Shown here piece after piece: positions 17,196-26,515 of a DNA stretch of 64,000 nt. The position numbers and the translations under genes were made by a program. The notes beneath the pieces are model-generated. The model was not told the DNA's origin and did not search any database. It worked only from the letters and a program-made list of their open reading frames with translations. Each line of letters opens with the position of its first letter. Position 1 is the first letter of the stretch. This stretch comes from a virus, in IMG/VR virus record IMGVR_UViG_3300028920_000040, positions 1-64,000 of that record. One strand, given 5' to 3'.

Positions 17196-17993
17196 ATGAA
17201 CAAAAAGATCACCGAAAAGATCAAGGAAATTCTGACCCCAGAAGACCTTGAGGCCTTTGAGGGCGCGGTGGAGTCATTGATCTCCGAAAGAACGGCTTTG
17301 GTCGAAGAAGAGCTTAAGAACAAGTATGATGAAATTGCTGAAGAATATGTTCAAAAGCGTCTCGCCGAAGAAATCGAAAAGGAGAAAGCATCTCTTGTCG
17401 AAAGTTACGATCAGAAGCTCAGCGCACTTGAAAAGAAGGTTGTCAATAAACTTGATAGCTTTATGGATCATGTGATAACAGAGCAAATCTCTGACGAAAC
17501 TATCGAAAAGATTGCTATCAATGAGACTCTACAGCCGATCGTTAATGGCATTAAGAAACTTTATGAAGATAATCATATTGCTATTGATGCAGACGGTTCC
17601 AATGTTATTAAAGAGAAGGAAGAAAAGATTTCTGATCTGGAAAAGAAACTTTCCGAATCCATTGCGAAAGGAATGGAAACTGAAGAAAGACTTGAAAAGA
17701 CAGCAGTATTTCTTCTTATCTCCGAAAAGACTGAAGGAATGGTCAAGTCTCAAAAAGACAGAGTCGTAAAAATGTTTAGAGATAAACCTTTTGAAGAAGT
17801 CGAAGACAAAATCGAAACTTTCATTGAAATGGTCAAAGAAAGTAGAGAAAAACCAATTAAAGAAAACAAGGAAACTAAGAAAATCGATGAGATTCTAACT
17901 GAAGATGATGGAACAGTGGAAGAAAAGCCAGTGATCCAGGAAGAGGCTGACGAAGCACCTTCTACTGCAGTCAGAGCTAACGCTTTTCTATAA
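17196..17993 (+). CDS. gp22: Prohead scaffold protein (T4 gp22-like)
   Basis: 265 residues, nearly all charged helix and coiled coil (VEEELKNKYDEIAEEYVQKR, then KEEKISDLEKKLSESI), as expected for a scaffold. It is the same length class as T4 gp22 (269). Near the C-terminus PVIQEEADEA contains I-Q-E (247-249), a good gp21 cleavage site, and LTED offers another. Scaffold proteins fill the prohead and are destroyed during maturation. AGGAGG and a late promoter precede it. Codons become richer in C/G-ending forms here than upstream, in line with high expression. Confidence 0.9.
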   Translation: MNKKITEKIKEILTPEDLEAFEGAVESLISERTALVEEELKNKYDEIAEEYVQKRLAEEIEKEKASLVESYDQKLSALEKKVVNKLDSFMDHVITEQISDETIEKIAINETLQPIVNGIKKLYEDNHIAIDADGSNVIKEKEEKISDLEKKLSESIAKGMETEERLEKTAVFLLISEKTEGMVKSQKDRVVKMFRDKPFEEVEDKIETFIEMVKESREKPIKENKETKKIDEILTEDDGTVEEKPVIQEEADEAPSTAVRANAFL

Positions 17994-18036
17994 GATTCCC
18001 TGTCGCAATTTTAGTGAATGAATAGAGGAGGAAACT

Positions 18037-19356
18037 ATGAATAAAAAAGAAATTGTGAGGAAATGGGAAGCTGCTGAAGGCAAGATGTCCATTAAGGACA
18101 TTAAAGATGTCTATGTCAAGGAAAACCTTGCACAGCTCCTTGAGAACCAAGAACAGAAGGATTGGAATGGTAATGACCTCTTTCTGGCAGAAGCCAGTCA
18201 GGGCGCAGTGAATACCGGTACCCTTGGTGGTACGACAGATGGTTCCAGCGATCCACAGTCATACATTTTCCGTCCCGTTGCTCTGGCTCTCGTTAGACGT
18301 ACATTCCCTGACCTCTTCGCTAACAAGGTCGTCGGTGTTCAGGCACTTTCGACTCCAGTTGGTCTTGCATACGCTTTGCGTGTCAAGTACAACGATGATA
18401 GTGGAAATGAGGCGGCTTGGGACGTCGTCGATTATTATGGTGGATACACTGGTAGCCAGGTCGGAACTTCTGGCGCCCTTAAGCAGGTTTCTGCTAATGG
18501 TATCTACGACACTTCTGCAACTGGTGCTGACACTAGTGCGGCTGAAGGTTGGACAATTGCTAACGCATGTACGTCCGCTAACACCGGTGCTACTGGCTGT
18601 GGTTCTTATCCTGAACTTAAGCTTGTCATTGATCAGATTGCAGTAACCGCCAAGACAAGAAAGCTAGCAGCTAGCTTCTCGCTTGAAGCCGCTCAGGACG
18701 TTAAGGCCATGCACGGTGTCGATATCGAACGTGAAATGGTTAACTTCCTGCAGTATGAGATTACGGCCGAACTCGACCGTGAGCTTCTTGCAAGAATGAA
18801 GACCGCTGCTGTTGATACTGCTAATGGTGGTGTAAGCATCAGCCCTATCGATCTGACAGGTAGCGGAACTGGTATTGACGGTCGTTGGAGTGGTGAGAAG
18901 TACATGAATGTTGTTGCTTCCATCGTCCATCAGGCTAACCAGATCGCAATCTCCACTCGTAGGGGTGCTGGTAACTTTGTGGTTGTGTCTCCTGCCATCG
19001 CTTCGATGCTCCAGGCGGCTGGTCACCAGTTTGTCCAGTACAAGTCGGCTGTCAATCCTTCTACTGTCATGGCTGCCATCGGCAAGCTTAACGGCACTCT
19101 TGATGTGTACCGTGATCAGTATGCAAGAACTGACTATGCTCTTGTTGGTTACAAGGGTCCTGGTATTTCGGACTGTGGAGTTATCTTCAGCCCTTATATC
19201 ATGGGTCTTACCAATAGGGCTATTGAGCCTTCTGATTTTACTCCAAGGATCGGCGTTATGTCCAGATATGCAATCACCGATACATTGCTCGGTGCTGGTC
19301 GTTACTACCGTCAGATTCCTTTCACCAATGTTAACAAGGTTATCGCTGGTGCGTAA
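18037..19356 (+). CDS. gp23: Major capsid protein (T4 gp23-like)
   Basis: 439 residues, shorter than T4 gp23 (521). It has GAGGAGG upstream. The N-terminal region is helical and contains FLAEASQG: L50-A51-E52 followed by Ala fits the prohead protease site that removes the N-terminus of gp23 (after Glu65 in T4). The body carries motifs common in T4-like capsids: FRPVALALVRRTFPDLFANK, FSLEAAQDVKAMHG, ITAELDRELL, STRRGAGNFVVVSP and IGVMSRYAITD. It assembles the hexamers of the shell. Codon use is clearly more GC-rich than most of the window, as expected for the most abundant protein. A hairpin terminator follows. Confidence 0.95.
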   Translation: MNKKEIVRKWEAAEGKMSIKDIKDVYVKENLAQLLENQEQKDWNGNDLFLAEASQGAVNTGTLGGTTDGSSDPQSYIFRPVALALVRRTFPDLFANKVVGVQALSTPVGLAYALRVKYNDDSGNEAAWDVVDYYGGYTGSQVGTSGALKQVSANGIYDTSATGADTSAAEGWTIANACTSANTGATGCGSYPELKLVIDQIAVTAKTRKLAASFSLEAAQDVKAMHGVDIEREMVNFLQYEITAELDRELLARMKTAAVDTANGGVSISPIDLTGSGTGIDGRWSGEKYMNVVASIVHQANQIAISTRRGAGNFVVVSPAIASMLQAAGHQFVQYKSAVNPSTVMAAIGKLNGTLDVYRDQYARTDYALVGYKGPGISDCGVIFSPYIMGLTNRAIEPSDFTPRIGVMSRYAITDTLLGAGRYYRQIPFTNVNKVIAGA

Positions 19357-19377
19357 TTGGTAGTAGAATTACGAATT

Positions 19378-19408
19378 AAAGGGTGGGTTTTTAACTCACC
19401 CTTTTTTT
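19378..19408 (+). terminator. Rho-independent terminator after major capsid gene
   Basis: AAAGGGTGGG pairs with CTCACCCTTT (one G-T pair) around a TTTTTAA loop and is followed by a run of seven T. It lies 21 bases after the capsid stop and would end the scaffold-capsid transcript. Confidence 0.9.
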
Positions 19409-19428
19409 ACGCCCATACTTGATTAAAA

Positions 19429-19436
19429 TATAAATA
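19429..19436 (+). promoter_or_regulatory. Late promoter TATAAATA
   Basis: Exact match 20 bases after the capsid terminator and 43 bases before the start at 19480, restarting transcription. Confidence 0.65.
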
Positions 19437-19479
19437 GTTATGTAGAAATTTGTTTTGATTTGTTTGTAGGAGGTTTATT

Positions 19480-19794
19480 ATGTTAGTCGCAAACAAAGCT
19501 GGATATACTATTTCATTTGTTGAAAATGGTAGAAAATATGTTATTCCTTTTGACAGAAGACCTTATGAGGTACCTGACTCGACCTTGGGAAAATATGGAG
19601 AACTGTTTCATATTATAGTACCACCAAAGCCGAATCCATTACCAAAGGCTGTAGAAAAAACTCCTGAACCAGTTGAAGTTAAGATAGAAGAATCAAAACC
19701 AAAAAAGAAAACAAAGCCCCTTAAGGGCGTTAAAATAAAAAAGAAAAAGAGAGAAGAACTTAGAAAAAGAAAGAAGTGTACATACGGCACTTGA
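19480..19794 (+). CDS. Hypothetical small basic protein
   Basis: 104 residues, not recognised. Residues 1-45 form a compact beta-type segment (MLVANKAGYTISFVENGRKY, then FDRRPYEVPDS). A Pro-rich linker (IIVPPKPNPLPKAVEK) leads to a very basic C-terminus (KPKKKTKPLKGVKIKKKKRE). It has AGGAGG and its own late promoter. The position just after the capsid gene suggests a head-related or DNA-contacting protein, which is inference. Confidence 0.55.
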   Translation: MLVANKAGYTISFVENGRKYVIPFDRRPYEVPDSTLGKYGELFHIIVPPKPNPLPKAVEKTPEPVEVKIEESKPKKKTKPLKGVKIKKKKREELRKRKKCTYGT

Positions 19795-19802
19795 TAGATA
19801 TT

Positions 19803-19810
19803 TATAAATA
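19803..19810 (+). promoter_or_regulatory. Late promoter TATAAATA
   Basis: Exact TATAAATAC, 21 bases before the neck protein start at 19832 and next to its AGGAGG site. Confidence 0.65.
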
Positions 19811-19831
19811 CAGCTATAGGAGGATGTTTCT

Positions 19832-20608
19832 ATGGCAAAGATCACAACATTAGAGGGCATGAGAAATTACTGCAAGCTTATGCTTGGTATGCCTGTAATT
19901 AATGTAGAAATTGATGATACACAATTCAATCAGATTATAGAAGATTCTGTACAGGATTTTACAAGATATAATTATGATGAAGGCAGTTATATGGATTATA
20001 TTATCTTCACGGCTTCGGCTGGTGTAGATTCATATCCAGCATCTGCATATCCACAACTTGCGGAAATTAAAGACATATATGATTTTTCTGTTTCGTTTGG
20101 ATTGGATGGAATCAATACACTTTTTAGTCCTACTCACTTATTACTTTTTGATCAGTATGTGAACAGAGGAAATTATCCAGGCGGCCCGGGTACTGGCACA
20201 GGAACATTTCCTGCTAATACAGGAATGGTATTAACAGGGTATCAAATAGCAATGATGTATTTAGAAGAAATTAAAAATTCATTTGCAAAGATGTATCATG
20301 CAGATTGGATACCGGGAAGGGAAGTACTACGAATAGTACCAACACCATCAGAAAATATAACTGGACTTTTAGTTGTATATAAAAGAGAATATGCTACTCA
20401 TTTATATAATCATCCACTAGTAAAGAAACTTTGCGTTGCAAGATGTAGAATACAAATGGGATGGCATCTTAATAAGTATGGTGCAACACTACCAGACGGA
20501 ATTTCAATTAATGCGGGCGAAATGGTTGCTAAAGGCGAAAAAGATGAAGAAGCAGCTATGGAAAATATTAGATTAGAAAGCTCGCCAATAGATTTTTATA
20601 TTGCATAG
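19832..20608 (+). CDS. gp13: Neck/head completion protein (T4 gp13-like)
   Basis: 258 residues. The opening MAKITTLEGMRNYCKLMLGM, then PVINVEIDDTQFNQIIEDSVQDF, resembles the conserved N-terminus of neck proteins in T4-like cyanophages (a short helix, a Cys-Leu-Gly-Pro-type turn, then VNVDDDQ and a helix with paired acids). It is a little shorter than T4 gp13 (309). Such proteins form the head-tail connector that closes the packaged head. Its position between capsid and gp15/terminase genes supports this. gp14 is the alternative. Confidence 0.7.
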   Translation: MAKITTLEGMRNYCKLMLGMPVINVEIDDTQFNQIIEDSVQDFTRYNYDEGSYMDYIIFTASAGVDSYPASAYPQLAEIKDIYDFSVSFGLDGINTLFSPTHLLLFDQYVNRGNYPGGPGTGTGTFPANTGMVLTGYQIAMMYLEEIKNSFAKMYHADWIPGREVLRIVPTPSENITGLLVVYKREYATHLYNHPLVKKLCVARCRIQMGWHLNKYGATLPDGISINAGEMVAKGEKDEEAAMENIRLESSPIDFYIA

Positions 20609-20617
20609 GAGAAAAAA

Positions 20618-20992
20618 ATGAAAAACAGACTAACAGAAGCAGCGAATCGTTTTCTTGGTGAAGAAGATTTAGGAGAACCTTCTACGATTGATTTTCAGCA
20701 GGAATTTTTTAATACTGGTCTTTCAGTTGAAAAAGGATTAACAGAAGATCAAGTCGATTCCGATCAACTCATCGAGGGTATGAAAGTTGAAATGGAACAT
20801 ACCACTAACGAAGACATTGCAAAGAAGATTGCTCTTGATCATCTTGCAGAAAATCCAAAGTATTATGATTACTTGAAAGAAATGGAAGAAAAGATGGAAA
20901 AAAGTTCTGATGATAAACCAGAAGAAGGTAGTGTTCCTGACAACGCAGTTGATATCGATATGGAAGAACCATCGGAGGAAGACGAAGAATAA
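20618..20992 (+). CDS. Hypothetical protein, DUF5661-like, possible capsid-targeting N-terminus
   Basis: 124 residues with GGAG upstream. The segment GMKVEMEHTTNEDIAKKIAL, then DHLAENPKYYDYL, matches a small phage domain I recall as DUF5661; its function is unknown. The N-terminus MKNRLTEAANRFLGEED contains L-T-E (5-7) before Ala and L-G-E (13-15), both of prohead protease type, and is very like the start of the protein at 57924. The C-terminus is acidic. It may be an internal head protein. Confidence 0.6.
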   Translation: MKNRLTEAANRFLGEEDLGEPSTIDFQQEFFNTGLSVEKGLTEDQVDSDQLIEGMKVEMEHTTNEDIAKKIALDHLAENPKYYDYLKEMEEKMEKSSDDKPEEGSVPDNAVDIDMEEPSEEDEE

Positions 20993-21501
20993 TGTCAATT
21001 CTTAACGAGATTGAAAAATATTTTAAAGACAAAGAAGTCTTTGTTGATATGGATGGTGTGCTTACAGATTTTGATAAGCATTTTGAAACTCTCGGATTTG
21101 GTACAGTAGAAGAGGCAGAAGAAGAAACTCATAAGAGAGTGTGGAGACTTGTTAAAGATCACGGTAATAAGGAATTTTGGAGTAAGATGCCTTGGATACA
21201 CAATGGCAAAAAACTTTGGGACATTGTTAAACAATATAATCCAACTATATTAAGCTCTCCTATTAAAGATAAAAGTTGCTACGAAGGAAAGAGAGAGTGG
21301 GTAGAAAGAGAACTTGGTCCTAGAGTTAAAGTTATTCTTAGATCTGATAAAGAATCTTTGGCGCATCCAAATGCATTACTAATCGATGACAGATCAAAAA
21401 ATATTATCAATTGGAAACTTAAAGGCGGAGTGGGTATTAAACATAAAGATAATGATTTGGAATCTACTATTAATCAACTTAAAAAGTTTATCGAGGAATA
21501 A
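20992..21501 (+). CDS. HAD-family 5'(3')-deoxyribonucleotidase-like protein
   Basis: 169 residues; its start overlaps the previous stop by one base. VFVDMDGVLTDFD has the HAD nucleophile pair D19 and D21. TILSSPI gives the second-motif Ser, and NALLIDDRSKN gives the acidic pair of the last motif. Size and the DGVLTDF signature fit the 5'(3')-deoxyribonucleotidase (NT5C) group, which dephosphorylates deoxynucleoside monophosphates. A nucleotide-pool or phosphatase role is likely. It is an odd guest among head-neck genes. Confidence 0.75.
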   Translation: MSILNEIEKYFKDKEVFVDMDGVLTDFDKHFETLGFGTVEEAEEETHKRVWRLVKDHGNKEFWSKMPWIHNGKKLWDIVKQYNPTILSSPIKDKSCYEGKREWVERELGPRVKVILRSDKESLAHPNALLIDDRSKNIINWKLKGGVGIKHKDNDLESTINQLKKFIEE

Positions 21502-22419
21502 ATGGAACAATATTATTATCCAGAAACTATAAAAAATATTACAATTGCTCTTCTTGATATGTTTGATGGCCTTGAAATTAAGAAGTATGATGTAAGCGGT
21601 ACTCTTGTAGAATCTAGAAATGTAACTCTTACATTCGGCCCTACTGATAAAATACGAAAAGATAGAATAGAAAATCATTATTATGATACTAGTGGCACGG
21701 GCCGAGAAACTCAAGTTTACGAATCCGGTCGAAGATATTATCCTTTACTTCCAAGAATGGCTTTAGTTCTTGGTGATATTTCTTATGATCCAAATAGAGC
21801 ATATGGAGTAAACGAGTGGAGATATTGGTTTGCTGAAACTTTAGAACTTAGTGGAACACATGATATAAACGAAGTTCTAAGAGACTATCAACCAACTCCA
21901 TATACTCTTGGTTATACATTAAATATAATGTCCGATTCTTTAGATTACTTTGCTCAAATAATGGAAAATATTCTTCCATACTTTAATCCAAAATTAATGT
22001 TAAGAGTAAAAGAATTTTCTTTTCTTAATATAGAAAGAGATTTACCAGTTTCTATTTTATCTATTACTCCAGAAATGGTTGATGATATGGATGAAAATGA
22101 AACCAAATATACTAATGCAACGATAGCAATTCAAGTCGAAGCATTTATGTATAGACCATTTGAATATAGTAAAATTATTAAATATATTCATTCGAAGTAT
22201 CTTGTTGCAACAGACGCAGGATCAGTATCAGCAGCAACAACTTCTGCTGGTTTACTTTCTGCATCTAGATATGATACTTCGGGCGTTAGTACATCCGGTG
22301 GAGAAATTGATACAAGCGCATTTCCACCATCAGGTTCATATAATATTAGTGGTAGCTTTGCAGGCGATCCACCAGAAACATATTATTATTTCACCAGCGC
22401 AGACCCTTATGATAACTAG
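21502..22419 (+). CDS. gp15: Tail terminator / sheath stabiliser (T4 gp15-like)
   Basis: 305 residues against 272 in T4. The block YQPTPYTLGYTLNIM, followed by DYFAQIMENILPYFNPKL, aligns closely with T4 gp15 (YNPSPIKMIYELSIF, then QIVEQILPYFQPHF). VQVEAFMYRP also fits. gp15 forms the hexameric ring that caps the completed tail and joins it to the neck. It is followed by gp16 and gp17 as in T4. The last 60 residues are Ser/Thr/Gly-rich and have no T4 counterpart. The start follows the previous stop at once, after CGAGGA. Confidence 0.85.
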   Translation: MEQYYYPETIKNITIALLDMFDGLEIKKYDVSGTLVESRNVTLTFGPTDKIRKDRIENHYYDTSGTGRETQVYESGRRYYPLLPRMALVLGDISYDPNRAYGVNEWRYWFAETLELSGTHDINEVLRDYQPTPYTLGYTLNIMSDSLDYFAQIMENILPYFNPKLMLRVKEFSFLNIERDLPVSILSITPEMVDDMDENETKYTNATIAIQVEAFMYRPFEYSKIIKYIHSKYLVATDAGSVSAATTSAGLLSASRYDTSGVSTSGGEIDTSAFPPSGSYNISGSFAGDPPETYYYFTSADPYDN

Positions 22420-22428
22420 GAGTAAATT

Positions 22429-22935
22429 ATGTCTGAATTGGACGGAACATTTGATAAGTTGAATGATAAGTTTAATACTTCTTTTACAACAAGCTCATCA
22501 GAGATTGATAAAATAGAAGAAGAAATTCAAGAAATTGAAGATAAGAAAAATGAACTTATTGTTCGTAGTAATAAGACTGATCTTGTTATTAAAGATCAAG
22601 ATTATTTAGAAGAAGAAATCAAAGAACTTATTGATAATTCTAAAACTGTTCTTCAAAAACTTCAAAATGATATTAAAATTGGAAGTCCTGCAAGAATGTA
22701 TGAAGTCTATGCAGAACTACTTAACTCAGTTTTAAATCAATATAAAGAACTTAGAGAATTAAATAAGATGATTGAAAGTATGAAAATTATGTCTGGAGCA
22801 GGATTTAGACCATCAGTTGAAGAAAAAGATAACAAAATTTCTCTTACCTCTGATCAACTTATCGATGTTGTAAATAAAGCCAAAAAAAATAGCCAACTTA
22901 ATGCTATCGATGCTAGTTTTGAAATAGAAGAATAA
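22429..22935 (+). CDS. gp16: Terminase small subunit (T4 gp16-like)
   Basis: 168 residues with AGGAG upstream. It is almost entirely helical with a central coiled coil. The segment IGSPARMYEVYAELLNSVLN corresponds to the SPRHMEVFATLM region of T4 gp16, and the size is the same (164 in T4). The small subunit forms a ring that regulates the large subunit and recognises DNA. It lies immediately before the large subunit gene. Confidence 0.85.
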   Translation: MSELDGTFDKLNDKFNTSFTTSSSEIDKIEEEIQEIEDKKNELIVRSNKTDLVIKDQDYLEEEIKELIDNSKTVLQKLQNDIKIGSPARMYEVYAELLNSVLNQYKELRELNKMIESMKIMSGAGFRPSVEEKDNKISLTSDQLIDVVNKAKKNSQLNAIDASFEIEE

Positions 22936-22948
22936 GGCAAGTAATATT

Positions 22949-24526
22949 ATGTATATGGGAAACGCATCTTTGCGTAAAGCCGGAGAAGAAATTGAATATA
23001 CTCCTGAAATGCTTCAAGAATATGTCCGGTGCAAAGAAGATATAATTTATTTTGCAGAAAAATATTTTTATATAATTACTATTGATGAAGGAAAAATATT
23101 AATAAATCTTTATAATTTTCAAAAGAAAATTTTAAAAGCATGTATTGATCCTCCAGACCATAGAAATTATCTCATAACAATGATGCCTCGCCAGCAAGGA
23201 AAGACTACAACATTCTCTATATATTTTCTTTGGTATATTTTATTTCATAGAGATAAGACAGTTGCTCTCTTAGCAAACAAACAATCAACAGCCATTGAAA
23301 TATTAGATAGAGTAAAAACTGCATATCAAAATCTTCCTCTTTGGTTACAGCAAGGAATTGCTGATGCAGGATGGAATCAAAAATCAATTTCATTAGAAAA
23401 CGGTTCAAGAATTATTGCAGAAAGTACTTCATCAGATGCTATTTCCGGCTGGACGATTTCTCTTTTGTACTTGGATGAGTTTGCAAAAGTTCCAAGACAC
23501 GTTGCAGAAGATTTTATTACATCGACATATCCTGTTATTTCCAGCGGACAAACTTCTAAAATTATGATTGTCAGTACTCCTGTCGGATTAAATCACTTTT
23601 ATGAATTTTGGATTAAAGCAGTAAGAGGTCAAAATAACTTTTATCCTATTAAAGTTGGATGGTGGGAAAAACCAGGAAGGGATAAGGAATGGAAGAAGAA
23701 GACAGAAGCGGATATTGGAAAGCTTCGTTTTGCACAAGAGTATGGTTGCAAATTTCTTGGTAGTTCTTCTACTCTTATTGATTCTGATATACTTGAACAA
23801 ATTGAACTTAAAGACCCAATTGATACTAAATGGACTGGACTGTTTAATATTTATGAGGAACCAAAGTCAGGTGCAGTTTATGTATTAGGAGTGGATACAG
23901 GCAAGGGAGTCGGCCGAGATTATTCAGTTATTCAGGTATTAAAAATAGTTAGTAGTACTGAAATATATCAAGTTGCTGTATATAGAAATAATCAAATTTC
24001 TCCTCAGGATTTTGCACAGGTATGTATTTCAGTATCAGAATTTTATAATAATGCTCAAATGATGGTAGAAAATAATGATATTGGCCAGACAGTATGTGAT
24101 ACAATTTGGTATGAATATGAGTGTGATAGATTATTAAATTTTGATACTGATGTTAATAAGATAAGAAAGAATCTTGAGCTTGGAATTAGGAGTACTAGAA
24201 AGACAAAACTTCAGGCAAATGTATTACTTAAAAATTATATGGAAAAAGAATGGTTATCGATTTGTGACCAGAGAACTGTTTATGAATTAAGCAGATATGA
24301 AGAAGTAAGACCAAATGTATTTAATGCAGGGCGAGACGATCACGACGATTGTGTTACATCTCTTTTATGGGCATTATTTTATGTAAATACTCCTTATTAT
24401 GAGGGATTTGATATGGGTAACAAGACGATAGACACTAAATACAGGATAGATAATGACGAAGAGGATGATTCTATTTATGATGAGCCTCCTCCAGTTGTTT
24501 TTGATGGTGAAGAGTATTATTATTAA
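22949..24526 (+). CDS. gp17: Terminase large subunit (T4 gp17-like)
   Basis: 525 residues. The ATPase domain has Walker A PRQQGKTTT (RQQGKT at 81-86) and Walker B LLYLDEF (D176-E177). The RNase H-type nuclease domain has VLGVDTGKG (D316), an acidic VENNDIG and the final metal ligands in GRDDHDDCVTSLLWALF (463-467). It is shorter than T4 gp17 (610), mainly through the N- and C-termini. It packages DNA into the prohead and cuts it. An in-frame ATG lies two codons downstream and could be the true start. Confidence 0.96.
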   Translation: MYMGNASLRKAGEEIEYTPEMLQEYVRCKEDIIYFAEKYFYIITIDEGKILINLYNFQKKILKACIDPPDHRNYLITMMPRQQGKTTTFSIYFLWYILFHRDKTVALLANKQSTAIEILDRVKTAYQNLPLWLQQGIADAGWNQKSISLENGSRIIAESTSSDAISGWTISLLYLDEFAKVPRHVAEDFITSTYPVISSGQTSKIMIVSTPVGLNHFYEFWIKAVRGQNNFYPIKVGWWEKPGRDKEWKKKTEADIGKLRFAQEYGCKFLGSSSTLIDSDILEQIELKDPIDTKWTGLFNIYEEPKSGAVYVLGVDTGKGVGRDYSVIQVLKIVSSTEIYQVAVYRNNQISPQDFAQVCISVSEFYNNAQMMVENNDIGQTVCDTIWYEYECDRLLNFDTDVNKIRKNLELGIRSTRKTKLQANVLLKNYMEKEWLSICDQRTVYELSRYEEVRPNVFNAGRDDHDDCVTSLLWALFYVNTPYYEGFDMGNKTIDTKYRIDNDEEDDSIYDEPPPVVFDGEEYYY

Positions 24527-24531
24527 TCAAT

Positions 24532-24539
24532 TATAAATA
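24532..24539 (+). promoter_or_regulatory. Late promoter TATAAATA (distal)
   Basis: Exact octamer 6 bases after the terminase stop. A second copy lies 23 bases downstream, so the sheath gene appears to have paired late promoters. Confidence 0.5.
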
Positions 24540-24554
24540 ATTGTGATTAAAATA

Positions 24555-24562
24555 TATAAATA
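24555..24562 (+). promoter_or_regulatory. Late promoter TATAAATA (proximal)
   Basis: Exact TATAAATACT, 59 bases before the sheath start at 24622. The following TACT context matches most other late promoters in this window better than the distal copy does. Confidence 0.65.
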
Positions 24563-24621
24563 CTAATGATAAGTTTTGACTTATAGAAAAATATATAGAT
24601 ACCAATTAGAGGAGGTATAAA

Positions 24622-26508
24622 ATGCCAAGAGTTTTTAAGACACCGGGTGTTTATAGGGAAGAAATTGATCTTTCTGAAATTCTAATTCCTGGAGGCATTT
24701 CTGACGGTGGAGTAGTACTTAGAGCTAAAAAAGGTCCTATTAACAGACCAGTTCTTATTTCAAACGATAAAGAATTTGTAGAAACATTTGGTGAACCTAT
24801 CTATGTTTCTGGAACGGGAACAAGCACAACTCTTCAAAAGTTAACTCCCGAGTGGGGTTATGGAGCATATGCCGCTCTTGAATTTCTTAAAGAATCTTCA
24901 ACTCTTTATGTTGTAAGAGACTATGATTCAGACAACGATGTTTATGCTGAAGTTGCTTATGAAACAGATTTGAGTGTAGATACTTCCGCATATAAAACAA
25001 GTGCGTTAGATTATTCTATTACTGTTTCTGCAGGAACAAGACCATCTGGAGTTATAGATAGAGTAGATAGAATTTATTCTATTGATACTGCTTCTGAAAA
25101 TATGAGCACGCAAGAACTTCTTGTTGCCGCTCTTGGTCCTGGTACGGATGGAAATGATATTGCTGTTACTATTGAACCATTTAGTATTTCTGCTGATTGG
25201 AAGTTTACTTATGATGGATATCCAACATCTTCTGATGCCGCTTCTGCATCATTAAGTGTGGCAGAAATGGTAACATATTATCCTATTGGTGTCAACGTAT
25301 TTAAGATGAATGTATATACTAAACCTAGTACTGCAAACTGGTCTGACTATTATACTTTATCTGGTGACCAAGCAAATAATAGACTTAGAATTTCTCCTGT
25401 AGAAACATTCTATGGAAGTTTAACTTCACAAGTGGACGGAAATAATAATCAGCTTTATATTGAAGATGTTGTTAATGGAAATTCACAATACATTTATGTA
25501 AAGACTAAACTTGGAGCATCAACGAGATTTACCCCTTTTACATCTGAGGCTCAAGCTTCAAATCTTCCAGTTAAAGAAGATTCTAACGGAACGGAATATG
25601 TCGATTATCAAATGCTCGGAGAACTTTCCGGTGGTGTTGCTCCTATTCCAAATGAAACGGCTCTTACTTCTACAACTAACTGGGACCTCTTTGAAAACAG
25701 AGAAGAAGTAAATGTTGGAATTCTGATTTGTCCTACATACAAAACCGCAGTTAAGCAAGAAGTTGCCAGAGTCACTGCAAAGAGACTTGACTGTATTGCC
25801 GTTGTGCAGGCCGCTGATCTAACTAAAGAAACGACAACTAATGTTCTTGATCAAGAAGAATATGGATATCAGTCGCCTTCATATGTGGCAATATACGCAG
25901 GATATGCCAAGGTCTATGATAAGTACAATGATAAGTTTGTATTTCTACCTAACGCAATCTTTGGTGCTTCCTTGATGGCAAGAACTGATAGAATTGCAAA
26001 TCCTTGGGATGCTCCTGCTGGTATAGACAGAGGAACTCTTTCTGTTCTTGATCAGAGAAAGATTTGGACAAGTGTTGATATTGGAAAGCTTTACGAAAAA
26101 AATATTAATACAACAAAATTTCATAGAGGTGTCGGTCATGTAATGTGGGGACAGAAGACTGCTCAAATGAAAGCTTCTGCTCTTGATAGAATCAATGTTA
26201 GAAGAAATCTTCTTTACATTGAAAATAATGTGGAACCGGCTCTTGTCCAGTTCATCTTTGAGAACAACACATCAAAGACAAGATTGAGAGTATTCTCTCT
26301 TGTTGATAGCTTCCTTGCTGGTGTACAAGCTGGTGGTGGATTAACAGCTTATCAGGTTGTTGTTGATGAAAGTAATAATACTGCTGATGTTATCGACGCT
26401 AACCAGATGATCGTTGATATTTATGTACAGCCTGTTAGAGCAATTGAGTTCATCCAGTTGAGAACTATTATAACAAGAACTGGAGTTAGTTTCGAACAGA
26501 TAGTGTAA
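24622..26508 (+). CDS. gp18: Tail sheath protein (T4 gp18-like)
   Basis: 628 residues (T4 gp18 has 659), GAGGAGG upstream. The N-terminus MPRVFKTPGVYREEIDLS and the ISDGGVVLRAKKGPIN motif are the conserved sheath start. The C-terminal core has DRGTLSVLDQRKIWTSVDIG, KLYEKNINTTKFHRGVGHVM, WGQKTAQM and NVRRNLLYIENNVEPAL, the standard sheath subdomain whose arms link neighbours. It ends RTGVSFEQIV. It forms the contractile outer tube. It sits directly after terminase, as in T4. Confidence 0.95.
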   Translation: MPRVFKTPGVYREEIDLSEILIPGGISDGGVVLRAKKGPINRPVLISNDKEFVETFGEPIYVSGTGTSTTLQKLTPEWGYGAYAALEFLKESSTLYVVRDYDSDNDVYAEVAYETDLSVDTSAYKTSALDYSITVSAGTRPSGVIDRVDRIYSIDTASENMSTQELLVAALGPGTDGNDIAVTIEPFSISADWKFTYDGYPTSSDAASASLSVAEMVTYYPIGVNVFKMNVYTKPSTANWSDYYTLSGDQANNRLRISPVETFYGSLTSQVDGNNNQLYIEDVVNGNSQYIYVKTKLGASTRFTPFTSEAQASNLPVKEDSNGTEYVDYQMLGELSGGVAPIPNETALTSTTNWDLFENREEVNVGILICPTYKTAVKQEVARVTAKRLDCIAVVQAADLTKETTTNVLDQEEYGYQSPSYVAIYAGYAKVYDKYNDKFVFLPNAIFGASLMARTDRIANPWDAPAGIDRGTLSVLDQRKIWTSVDIGKLYEKNINTTKFHRGVGHVMWGQKTAQMKASALDRINVRRNLLYIENNVEPALVQFIFENNTSKTRLRVFSLVDSFLAGVQAGGGLTAYQVVVDESNNTADVIDANQMIVDIYVQPVRAIEFIQLRTIITRTGVSFEQIV

Positions 26509-26515
26509 TAAAATA

